Of a stretch of 9,336 nt of DNA, positions 1-6,311 are shown piece by piece. The notes beneath the pieces are model-generated. The model made no database searches and was not told the DNA's origin. It saw nothing but the letters and a program-made list of their open reading frames with translations. Position numbers and translations under genes: made by a program. Source of the DNA: Filomicrobium sp. (GTDB lineage: Bacteria; Pseudomonadota; Alphaproteobacteria; Rhizobiales; Hyphomicrobiaceae); contig JAJFHK010000129.1 of assembly GCA_021775655.1 (NCBI GenBank), positions 1 through 9,336 of the forward strand, in the 5' to 3' direction. Position 1 is the first letter of the stretch. Every line of letters begins with the position of its first letter.

Positions 1-1
1 C

Positions 2-571
2 GCCTGCCGGGTCGGCATGTGCGGCTCGTGTGCAATGATGGTCAACGGAGAACCACGCTGGACCTGTCGCACTCACGTAAAGAAGGTGCTGGGTGACAAG
101 GGCCTCGAAATCGCGCCTCTGAGAAATCTACCGGTGATCAAAGATCTTGCCGCCGACATGGCTGAGTTCTTTGACAAATGGACGTCGGCAGTAGGGCAAT
201 TCCATCCATCGCAGTCGCGAGATGACGAAATGGCGCCCATCACTCCCGATCAACCGAAGCGGGTCGCTGCGAATGCCGCCATCGAATGCATCAACTGCGC
301 CGTATGCTATGCCGCTTGCGATACGGTCTCGGCCAATCCGCAGTATCTTGGACCGGCAGCACTCAATCGCGCCTGGTCACTGCAAAACGATGAGCGCGAC
401 ACTGCCTACGCAAAACGACTCGACGCCGTGACTACCGGCGGAGGCTGCTTCAACTGCCATTCACACCAGAGCTGCATGACCTACTGTCCGAACGAACTCA
501 ACCCAACAGCTTCCATTGCCGGACTGAAGCGACTTTCCGCCTTTTCATACCTCGGCGGAGGCAAAACGTAA
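2..571 (+). CDS. frdB: Fumarate reductase/succinate dehydrogenase-type iron-sulfur subunit (5' partial)
   Basis: Iron-sulfur (B) subunit of a quinone-linked succinate dehydrogenase/fumarate reductase complex, which passes electrons between the flavin and the membrane anchor. The frame is open to the left edge: ACRVG is read before the first Met at 17, so that Met is internal and the N-terminus is missing. The visible part starts inside the plant-type [2Fe-2S] loop with all four cysteines in FrdB spacing (C-x4-C-x2-C-x11-C). Next comes CINCAVCYAAC, almost the E. coli FrdB signature and unlike SdhB, with Asp rather than Pro after the last Cys. The last cluster motif is C-x5-C-x3-CP near the end (CHSHQSCMTYCP). 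Together these supply ligands for the [2Fe-2S], [4Fe-4S] and [3Fe-4S] centres. The stop TAA shares one base with the next start (TAATG), indicating translational coupling. The fumarate reductase versus succinate dehydrogenase direction cannot be settled from this subunit. Confidence 0.93.
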   Translation, partial: ACRVGMCGSCAMMVNGEPRWTCRTHVKKVLGDKGLEIAPLRNLPVIKDLAADMAEFFDKWTSAVGQFHPSQSRDDEMAPITPDQPKRVAANAAIECINCAVCYAACDTVSANPQYLGPAALNRAWSLQNDERDTAYAKRLDAVTTGGGCFNCHSHQSCMTYCPNELNPTASIAGLKRLSAFSYLGGGKT

Positions 572-900
572 TGATCGGACTGAGGTTGTATCTCGCCCAA
601 CGGATCAGCGCAGTCATCATGGCCCCGCTAATGATCGGCCACATCGCTGTCATGATCTATGCGGTGCAGAACGGACTGACTGCTTCTGAAATTCTTTCGC
701 GAACTCAGGGCAGTGTTTGGTGGGGGATATTCTATGGGCTGTTCGTGGTGGTGGTATCGGTCCACGCTGCCATCGGAGTGCGAGCAGTCGTTTTTGAAAC
801 CTTCCGAATTCAAGAAAATTGGCTCAATCCACTGACTTGGGTGATAGGCCTGTCGTTGTTCGTACTTGGGGGCCGTGCCGTCGCGGCTGTGGTTCTGTGA
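571..900 (+). CDS. Membrane anchor subunit of fumarate reductase/succinate dehydrogenase-type complex (first of two)
   Basis: Small hydrophobic protein of 109 residues that anchors the B and flavoprotein subunits in the cytoplasmic membrane and probably binds quinone and heme b. Three membrane segments are visible, about residues 12-33, 48-74 and 87-109. The motif LAQRISAVIMAPLMIGH near the N-terminus resembles the QR/HR-x-SA/SG segment of SdhC/SdhD-type anchors. His24 and His65 lie in the first two membrane segments and are natural axial heme ligands; VHAAIGVRAVV around His65 matches the second-helix pattern of the family. The start overlaps the stop of the iron-sulfur subunit by one base and its stop overlaps the next start (TGATG), so the three are co-translated. 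Whether it is the C or D subunit is ambiguous, so no symbol is given. Confidence 0.85.
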   Translation: MIGLRLYLAQRISAVIMAPLMIGHIAVMIYAVQNGLTASEILSRTQGSVWWGIFYGLFVVVVSVHAAIGVRAVVFETFRIQENWLNPLTWVIGLSLFVLGGRAVAAVVL

Positions 901-1247
901 TGGAAGTAATCGCCCCCCACCGCAGGGACAGCCTTCGCATAGCGTCCCTGGTTCACCGCGTATCGGGATTGGCGCTCGCGTTGTTCCTTCCGCTGCATTT
1001 TTACGTACTCGGACTGGCGCTCAGCGATACTGCAGCGCTCGACTCCTTCCTGAAGTGGACGGACAATCCATTCGTGAAGATTGCCGAGGCAGGGCTGATC
1101 TTACTCCTGTCGCTGCACTTGTTTGGCGGCCTTCGACTACTGGCGCTGGAATTTCTGCCGTGGTCCGCGAAGCAGAAACTGTTTGCTGCAGTGGCAGTGT
1201 CACTGTCCGTTTTCGTTTCCCTCGGCTTCTTCCTTAGTGCGGTGTAA
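900..1247 (+). CDS. Membrane anchor subunit, SdhC-like cytochrome b (second of two)
   Basis: Second membrane anchor, 115 residues from the ATG at 900. This start is chosen because it overlaps the preceding TGA (TGATG); the frame stays open upstream to an ATG at 819, but that would overlap the previous gene by about 80 bases. Residues 13-23 contain LVHRVSG, the HR-x-SG signature of SdhC-type cytochrome b subunits that lines the quinone site. Three membrane segments are visible, about 22-42, 61-85 and 94-115. His33 and His73 lie in the first and second helices; the LHLFGGLRLL segment matches the heme-ligand helix of SdhC. With His24 and His65 of the preceding subunit, the anchor pair offers four membrane histidines, enough for two b hemes. 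The flavoprotein start follows after only four bases. Confidence 0.85.
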   Translation: MEVIAPHRRDSLRIASLVHRVSGLALALFLPLHFYVLGLALSDTAALDSFLKWTDNPFVKIAEAGLILLLSLHLFGGLRLLALEFLPWSAKQKLFAAVAVSLSVFVSLGFFLSAV

Positions 1248-1251
1248 GCAG

Positions 1252-3015
1252 ATGCTCGAACGGCACGATACCGACATCCTGATCATTGGCGCTGGCGGCG
1301 CAGGGCTATTTGCTGCACTCCATGCACAGAAGGCTGCACCGGAACTCAAAGTCACCATCGCGGTCAAGGGGCTGCTGGGCAAGTGTGGCTGCACGAGGAT
1401 GGTTCAGGGCGGATATAACGTGGCGCTCGGCAAGGGGGACTCGGTCGAACGCCACTTCATGGACACCATTATCGGCGGTAAATGGTTGCCGCACCAAGGA
1501 ATGGCATGGAAGCTTTGCGAGACCGCGGTCGTACGCATTCGCGAATTGGAAAATGAGATCGGATGCTTTTTCGACCGGATGCCGGATGGTTCCCTGCATC
1601 AAAAGGCATTCGCCGGACAGACATTCGACCGTACCGTTCATAAAGGCGACCTTACAGGCATCGAGATCATCAATCGGCTGATGGAGCAGGTGTTATCCAG
1701 GCCCATCGAAAGGATGGAGGAACATCGTGCCCTGGCGCTCATAAGGTCATCATCGGGCGACGAAATTGCAGGGGTTTTGTTCGTTGACATGCGGCGCGGT
1801 GTTTTCCGCTTCGTACGCGCAAAGACCGTCCTGATGGCGACCGGCGGTGGACCAACGATGTATCGCTATCATACGCCATCGGGCGATAAATCTATGGACG
1901 GCCTTGCCATGGCGCTGCGTCAGGGGCTTCCGCTTCGCGATATGGAGATGGTGCAGTTTCACCCAACCGGACTTTTAGGTGGTGAGGGCACGCGAATGAC
2001 AGGCACCGTACTGGAAGAAGGGCTGCGAGGGGCCGGCGGTTATCTTCTCGACGGCAATGGTCGCCGCTTCATGTTTGACTACGCAGAGGCCGGTGAGCGA
2101 GCGACGCGTGATATTGTCAGCCGTGCCATTTATGACGAAATGCGTAAGGGGAATACGACTCCCAACGGCGGTGTTTACATCTCCATGGGGCACCTTGGCC
2201 CCGAAAGCGTGAGTGAGCGATTCAAGGGGATGGTTAAACGTTGCGCCGACTGCGGTTTCGACCTGGCGGCGGGGCGCGTCGAGGTCGTGCCGACTGCGCA
2301 CTATCTGATGGGCGGCCTGATTTGTGATCCCGACACACGAACAGAGCTGCCCGGACTCTACGTGGCTGGAGAAGACGCCGGGGGTGCGCATGGCTCTAAC
2401 CGGCTTGGCGGTAATGGCGTCGCGAACTCCACCGTCTATGGCGGCGTGGCTGGAGATATCATGGCCGGCGATATCACCAAAAGAAGCGACCAGTCGTTGG
2501 ACCGGCTGCGCGAACCTGATGAGTCGGCCATCGGCTTCGAAATTTCGCGAGCACGCAAGCCATTCGAGAATAGGGACGGCAATGTTCACGCGCTTCGCGT
2601 CAAGTTGATGGACCTGATGTGGCATGACGTCGGCGTGATGCGGACCGGCGAGAGCCTGAAGCGTGGATTGGAAGGCTTGCGGGAACTTCGTGCAGAGTTG
2701 TCCGAGACCGGCCTGCCTGTCGATGATATGGTGTTCAACATCACTTGGCATGACTGGATGAACCTGGAAAGCCTGATCGACATTTCCGAAGTCATCGCGG
2801 GAGCGGCGTTGTGGCGGGAGAACTCACGCGGTGCTCATTATCGCGAGGATTTCACCGACCCGGGCGAGTTGGAAACGTCTTATTTCACTGTCGCGCGCCA
2901 GGGCGAAAGTGGCGAGCTTTCAGTTACGCGTGAACTGGTTGAATTCAGCATAGTAAAACCGGGCGAGACGCTACTTGCAGGCGAAGAAGAAACGCTGGTA
3001 GCGGCACCGGCCTGA
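1252..3015 (+). CDS. frdA: Fumarate reductase/succinate dehydrogenase-type flavoprotein subunit with Cys at the covalent-FAD position
   Basis: Catalytic flavoprotein (587 residues) that oxidises or reduces a succinate/fumarate-type dicarboxylate at FAD. The ATG at 1252, four bases after the previous stop, puts the dinucleotide-binding GAGGAG motif at residues 13-18, as in the family; an upstream in-frame ATG at 1123 lies inside the previous gene. Family catalytic landmarks are present: QFHPTG (His237), TRDIVSR (Arg291), PTAHY (His350), and HGSNRLGGN near the end of the FAD domain (Arg384). The C-terminal helical domain is full length. Two departures stand out. The position of the FAD-linking His (SHTVSAQGG in E. 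coli SdhA) is Cys47 here (GCTRMVQGG), so the usual 8-alpha-histidyl link cannot form. The TEGCRGEGG segment reads EEGLRGAGG (255-263), replacing a substrate-contacting Thr with Glu. L-aspartate oxidase is an alternative relative, but the BCDA operon argues for a membrane complex. Substrate is uncertain. Confidence 0.9.
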   Translation: MLERHDTDILIIGAGGAGLFAALHAQKAAPELKVTIAVKGLLGKCGCTRMVQGGYNVALGKGDSVERHFMDTIIGGKWLPHQGMAWKLCETAVVRIRELENEIGCFFDRMPDGSLHQKAFAGQTFDRTVHKGDLTGIEIINRLMEQVLSRPIERMEEHRALALIRSSSGDEIAGVLFVDMRRGVFRFVRAKTVLMATGGGPTMYRYHTPSGDKSMDGLAMALRQGLPLRDMEMVQFHPTGLLGGEGTRMTGTVLEEGLRGAGGYLLDGNGRRFMFDYAEAGERATRDIVSRAIYDEMRKGNTTPNGGVYISMGHLGPESVSERFKGMVKRCADCGFDLAAGRVEVVPTAHYLMGGLICDPDTRTELPGLYVAGEDAGGAHGSNRLGGNGVANSTVYGGVAGDIMAGDITKRSDQSLDRLREPDESAIGFEISRARKPFENRDGNVHALRVKLMDLMWHDVGVMRTGESLKRGLEGLRELRAELSETGLPVDDMVFNITWHDWMNLESLIDISEVIAGAALWRENSRGAHYREDFTDPGELETSYFTVARQGESGELSVTRELVEFSIVKPGETLLAGEEETLVAAPA

Positions 3016-3019
3016 GGAG
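3014..3019 (+). promoter_or_regulatory. Ribosome binding site of the hydratase alpha subunit
   Basis: GAGGAG lies six bases before the ATG at 3026 and overlaps the TGA stop of the flavoprotein gene. It is the strongest Shine-Dalgarno sequence in this part of the operon. It fixes the hydratase start and suggests strong independent initiation rather than coupling alone. Confidence 0.7.
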
Positions 3020-3025
3020 TGTGAC

Positions 3026-3988
3026 ATGATCCCGATTGACCTCATTCAATCGACAGCCGTCAGCCTGATGGATAAAGCGGCTATTGAAATCCCAGATGAC
3101 TATTTGAGCGGGCTGAAACAAGCCGCAGCGGTGGAAGACGGGGATCTCTCGTCATTTGTCCTGCAGGCAATGCTTGAAAACTACAAGGCCGCCAAAGAGG
3201 ACCGCCGGGCCATGTGCGGGGATACCGGATGCCCGCGTTGGTATGTCAAGATGGCCAATGAGGCGACAATCGAAGGCGGGCCCGTGGCTCTGGAAGCCGC
3301 ACTTCGTCGCGCCACCGCGCAAGCAACCAATGGCGTTCCGCTTCGCCCCAACCGCGTACATCCTTTATGGCGCACCGATCACGACAATAATGTTGGTATC
3401 AACGCGCCGGAAATCGAAGTCGCATTTGAACCAGACGGTGACTGGATCGATCTGACTACGGTGCACAAGGGCGGCTTATTCGGTACGGACTACCGAATGC
3501 TTTTCCCCTCGGATGGTATCGAAGGCATCAAGCGCTTTTATCTCGACTCGCTGGTAGCCTTCGGAAAACGTGGCTTATCTTGCCAGCCTGCCATTATCGG
3601 CATTGGCTTAGGCGGTTCCAAGGATACCTGCATGGTGCTCGGCAAACGGGCGGCATGTCTCCGCACCGTCGGCGATCGCAACCCCGACTCGGGCATTGCC
3701 AAACTCGAAGAAGAGTTCAAAGAACTCGGCAATTCCATTGGCATGGGTGCCATGGGTTTCGTTGGGAAATCGATGGTTATCGACTGCCACATTGAGGTTG
3801 GTTACTGCCACACAGGCGGCATGCAGATGAGCGTGCATGCGTTCTGTTTATCTTCACGACGGGCATGCGCTCGCATTCATAGCAATGGGACGGTCGATTA
3901 TCGTACCGACCCGCAGTGGTTCACCCCCTATCAGCGCAGGGAGACAGTTGAATGGCCGGCAACGCAGCCTTCAAGAAAGTCCGCCTGA
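3026..3988 (+). CDS. ttdA: Class I fumarate hydratase/L(+)-tartrate dehydratase-type, alpha subunit
   Basis: Alpha (iron-sulfur) subunit, 320 residues, of a two-subunit [4Fe-4S] hydro-lyase that reversibly hydrates a fumarate-like double bond. Candidate cluster cysteines are Cys64 (MCGDTGCP), Cys186 (SCQPAIIGIGLGGSKD) and Cys274 (HAFCLSSRRA), with spacing close to TtdA and the N-terminal domain of class I fumarases. GIGLGGSKDT is the conserved glycine-rich segment. The protein differs from textbook class I enzymes: CQDTG reads CGDTG, and the GGGSEN-type substrate loop appears as HKGGLFGTD (147-155). These differences suggest a separate subfamily and possibly another substrate. It follows the flavoprotein gene by 10 bases and overlaps the beta subunit by 37 bases. 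The symbol reflects the two-subunit layout; tartrate specificity is not shown. Confidence 0.85.
   Translation: MIPIDLIQSTAVSLMDKAAIEIPDDYLSGLKQAAAVEDGDLSSFVLQAMLENYKAAKEDRRAMCGDTGCPRWYVKMANEATIEGGPVALEAALRRATAQATNGVPLRPNRVHPLWRTDHDNNVGINAPEIEVAFEPDGDWIDLTTVHKGGLFGTDYRMLFPSDGIEGIKRFYLDSLVAFGKRGLSCQPAIIGIGLGGSKDTCMVLGKRAACLRTVGDRNPDSGIAKLEEEFKELGNSIGMGAMGFVGKSMVIDCHIEVGYCHTGGMQMSVHAFCLSSRRACARIHSNGTVDYRTDPQWFTPYQRRETVEWPATQPSRKSA
3938..3944 (+). promoter_or_regulatory. Ribosome binding site of the hydratase beta subunit, inside the alpha gene
   Basis: AGGGAGA lies within the end of the alpha-subunit coding sequence, seven bases before the ATG at 3952. It supports this start even though it makes the two genes overlap by 37 bases, an arrangement that favours equal subunit production. 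Confidence 0.55.
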
Positions 3989-4629
3989 AGACGGAGCCCA
4001 GCGCTGATGATCTGCGCGAGCTTGCCATTGGCGACGTCGTCTATCTGGACGGGACGGTTTATACGGCACGCGAAGGTGTCTATAGGCGTGTGATTGAGGA
4101 GGGCGAGCCTCTGCCCCTCGATCTACCGGCCCAGAGCGGTGCCAATTTCCATAGTTCACCAGCCGCAACCATCAACCCTGAAGGCACATTCATCATACGG
4201 GCCGTGACAGCGACGGCATCTTTCCGGTTTTCAAAGTGGATTGGGCAATGGCTTGATAAATCTGGGGCGAAACTGATCCTCGGTAAAGGCGGCATGAGTT
4301 CGGCGGACTACCGCCAGCACTTTGTTCCTCACGGTGCGATCTATCTGACCACAGTCGGCTATGGCACCGGGGCGCTTCTCGGGCGCGGCGTGAGCGGTGT
4401 AAAGAGCGTGCATTGGCGTGATGAGTTGGGTCTGGCTCAGGCGATGTGGGTGATCCGTGTCGAGAATTTCGGGCCCTTCATCGTCGAGAGTGACCTCGAC
4501 GGCAACAGCCTGTTTGAGCGAGAGAACGCCAAGATCGCAGCAGGACTCGATAAGGTTTACGAGGGCACACGCCCCGCAGTACTGAAACGGTTCGGCGAAA
4601 CCGATGATCGCAGCGATGAAGTGATCTGA
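3952..4629 (+). CDS. ttdB: Class I fumarate hydratase/L(+)-tartrate dehydratase-type, beta subunit
   Basis: Beta subunit, 225 residues, equivalent to the C-terminal swivelling domain of class I fumarase and to TtdB; it pairs with the preceding alpha subunit. Family marks include GDVVYLDGTVYTAREGVYRR (27-46), a TASFRF segment (88-93) in place of the usual TTSxRM, GKGGM (111-115), and a terminal GPFIVESDLDGNSLF segment after a Trp-rich strand. It is slightly longer than E. coli TtdB (about 200 residues), mainly at the N-terminus, where residues 1-20 are charged and have no clear counterpart. It ends in TGA, followed by a 44-base gap before the next gene. The family assignment is firm. The natural substrate (fumarate, tartrate, mesaconate or another substituted fumarate) cannot be read from the sequence. 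Confidence 0.85.
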   Translation: MAGNAAFKKVRLKTEPSADDLRELAIGDVVYLDGTVYTAREGVYRRVIEEGEPLPLDLPAQSGANFHSSPAATINPEGTFIIRAVTATASFRFSKWIGQWLDKSGAKLILGKGGMSSADYRQHFVPHGAIYLTTVGYGTGALLGRGVSGVKSVHWRDELGLAQAMWVIRVENFGPFIVESDLDGNSLFERENAKIAAGLDKVYEGTRPAVLKRFGETDDRSDEVI

Positions 4630-4662
4630 TAGAGCCGGTCGCAGGTAGTTCACTAGATCTTT

Positions 4663-4672
4663 GAGGGACGGG
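4663..4672 (+). promoter_or_regulatory. Ribosome binding site of the EthD-like gene
   Basis: GAGGGACGGG lies just before the ATG at 4674, with the GAGGG core six bases away. It decides the start of the following gene. Confidence 0.5.
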
Positions 4673-4673
4673 A

Positions 4674-5354
4674 ATGAGTGGTGCGATCTGGGCGATATTC
4701 TATGACATCGCGGTCGATGACCGCGATACGTACATGCGCTGGTTTCACGACGTCCATATTCCAGAAAAGCTGGCACGGCCTGGATATGTGTCCGCTGGTC
4801 ATTTCGGAGTCGTCGATGCGAATGGTGCCCCGGTCTCGGTGGCAGGGTCTCAAGGCAATCAAAATGCCGAGGGATATATTGCCCTGTTTGGCGGCGGGGA
4901 TACGTCTGTATTCCTCAATCCAAGCCCAGCGCAGATCAAGCCAAATCAAACCCATGAAACGCGCCTGATGATGGGTCGGCGTATCAATTCGCGCAGCTTT
5001 ATTGCAGCCCGGGAATGGTCGGCCGGCGGACAGGACACAGATGATGAGCGCCTAGACTCTGCAATTGTTCTTTCGTGCTGCGACACACCTGGTCAGGACG
5101 AGGACTACGGGGCGTACTGCGTGCAAGATCTGAAGCCAACTCTCAAAGCCCATCCTGACTTTCGATCGCTGACAAAGTTTTTAGCGACGGTGGGCCCGAT
5201 GAAACACGCAACCATTTCCTCATTCGCGTCGCTTGAAGCCGCGCTGAATTCACCGACATTGACGACCTCTTCAGAATGGGCGGTGAGGATCGCAAATGCC
5301 CAATCTCCAATTCCCGGATCGCCGCTGATCGCGCGGCGGATCTGGCCTGACTGA
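4674..5354 (+). CDS. EthD-like dimeric alpha/beta-barrel domain protein
   Basis: A cytoplasmic protein of 226 residues with no signal peptide or membrane segment. Residues 5-45 show the pattern of dimeric alpha/beta-barrel (EthD/ferredoxin-like) proteins: a strand IWAIFYDI, then a helix and the signature WFHDVHIPEKLARPGY. A second, more diverged module seems to cover about residues 127-215 (AIVLSCCD, then a helix and a strand near KHATISSF), so the protein may be a tandem two-domain form. Members of this fold include muconolactone isomerase-like enzymes and heme-degrading or ether-degradation accessory proteins. None of their catalytic motifs identifies a reaction here. Its place behind the hydratase and before a glutathione S-transferase suggests a role in handling the same metabolite, which is inference from context. 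Confidence 0.7.
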   Translation: MSGAIWAIFYDIAVDDRDTYMRWFHDVHIPEKLARPGYVSAGHFGVVDANGAPVSVAGSQGNQNAEGYIALFGGGDTSVFLNPSPAQIKPNQTHETRLMMGRRINSRSFIAAREWSAGGQDTDDERLDSAIVLSCCDTPGQDEDYGAYCVQDLKPTLKAHPDFRSLTKFLATVGPMKHATISSFASLEAALNSPTLTTSSEWAVRIANAQSPIPGSPLIARRIWPD

Positions 5355-5374
5355 CCAACTTTGAGGACTAAACA

Positions 5375-5995
5375 ATGATGAAGTTTTTCTACGCGCCTGG
5401 AACGTGTGCTGTTGCCTCGCACATCGCTCTTGAAGAGGCCGGTGCAGACTATGAAGGCGTTCGGCTGGACTTTTCCGCGGGCGAGCAAAACAAGCCGGAA
5501 TACCTGGCGGTCAATCCGAAGGGACGCGTACCGGCTCTAGTAACTGATAAAGGTATTCTAACCGAGACACCCGCAATCCTCGCCTACATTGCGCAAACCC
5601 ACCCGACGGCTAAGCTGGCACCTACAGATCCATTTACGTTTGCACAAGCGCAAGAATTCAACGCCTATCTGTGTGCGACCGTCCATGTCGCGCATGCGCA
5701 TCGAATGCGCGGGAGCCGATGGGCCGATGAAGATTCTTCGCTCGTCGATATGAAGCGCAAGGTGCCAGAAACCGTTGGCGCATGCTTTGACCTTATTGAG
5801 AATGGGATGCTGCAGGGGGACTGGGTGATGGGTGACACCTACACCATCTGCGACCCATACTTGTTCACAGCGGCCCGTTGGCTGGATGGCGACGGCGTAC
5901 CCGCAGAACGGCACCCGCGGGTGCGCGCTCATATGGAGCGCATGGCGGAACGACCTGCAGCGAAGGCCGCCATGGCACAACAGGGACTGAATTGA
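5375..5995 (+). CDS. Beta-class-like glutathione S-transferase
   Basis: Glutathione S-transferase family protein, 206 residues and full length. The N-terminal thioredoxin-like domain (about 1-80) starts FFYAPGTCAVASHIALEEAG, the typical beta-class beginning with the catalytic Cys at position 11 (10 from the second Met). NPKGRVPAL carries the cis-Pro, and the TETPAILAYIA segment carries the acidic and hydroxyl residues that hold the gamma-glutamyl part of glutathione. The all-helical C-terminal domain has a His-rich stretch (HVAHAHR, 104-110), where beta-class enzymes carry a second active-site His, and the folding motif TICDPYLF. GAGGA stands seven bases before the ATG at 5375, and the gap to the preceding gene is 20 bases, so it is the last gene of the operon. 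It could detoxify an electrophilic unsaturated acid or act as an isomerase (some maleylpyruvate isomerases are GSTs). The reaction is unknown. Confidence 0.9.
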   Translation: MMKFFYAPGTCAVASHIALEEAGADYEGVRLDFSAGEQNKPEYLAVNPKGRVPALVTDKGILTETPAILAYIAQTHPTAKLAPTDPFTFAQAQEFNAYLCATVHVAHAHRMRGSRWADEDSSLVDMKRKVPETVGACFDLIENGMLQGDWVMGDTYTICDPYLFTAARWLDGDGVPAERHPRVRAHMERMAERPAAKAAMAQQGLN

Positions 5996-6311
5996 GCGAT
6001 CTTATCTGCTGACTTTTGACATTCCCCATTGAACGCGGCAGACGCTCATCCATCTGCTGCGTTCTCTAGTTCGGGGACTTATGCTCTTGCCGTTCGCAGG
6101 CGCTCACCCCATCGAAAACATGGCGCTCTTCCGGGTTCGTCTCAAAATCACGAAAATTCGACAATATGGCTCCTCGCAACGGTTCGCTCACCGTCGTCAG
6201 ACTTGCCTGGCGCGTCGGGGTAATGCCGCTCGACGCGATGGCTTGCAATTGGGGTTTTGAGCTGCGTTAAGCGCACTCATAGTGTTCTGACCTGTTCGAA
6301 AGGTTGAAAAT
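5996..6311 (+). other. Intergenic region between the operon and the IalB-family gene
   Basis: About 316 bases without a convincing gene. It contains the stem-loop at 6031-6064. A 60-residue open frame on the minus strand (6066-6248) starts with TTG, has no recognisable domain and no good ribosome binding site, and might be a decayed fragment. No clear sigma-70 promoter was found for the downstream gene. Confidence 0.4.
6031..6064 (+). terminator. Stem-loop after the operon, possible transcription terminator
   Basis: Two 12-base arms, GAACGCGGCAGA and TCTGCTGCGTTC, pair with one mismatch around a 10-base loop, starting 36 bases after the glutathione S-transferase stop. The position suits operon termination or 3'-end protection. 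There is no long T-run after the stem (TCTAGTT follows), so it is not a textbook intrinsic terminator. Confidence 0.5.

Noticed and set aside
819..899. A longer start for the second membrane anchor at 819.
   Set aside because: The extra residues are a shifted reading of the first anchor's last helix. The TGATG overlap at 898-902 is the natural start.
1123..1251. A longer N-terminus for the flavoprotein starting at the ATG at 1123.
   Set aside because: It would overlap the second anchor gene by over 120 bases and add residues unlike the family. The ATG at 1252 puts the FAD-binding motif at the normal distance from the start.
1975..2751. A 258-codon open frame on the minus strand within the flavoprotein gene.
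   Set aside because: It is antisense to a strongly conserved gene, has no recognisable domain and is explained by codon bias on the coding strand.
4231..4776. A 181-codon minus-strand open frame across the hydratase beta subunit and the next gene.
   Set aside because: It is antisense to two supported genes and shows no family motif or ribosome binding site.
6066..6248. A 60-codon minus-strand frame after the operon, considered as a remnant of a regulator.
   Set aside because: No helix-turn-helix or other family pattern could be identified, and the start is TTG without a supporting ribosome binding site.
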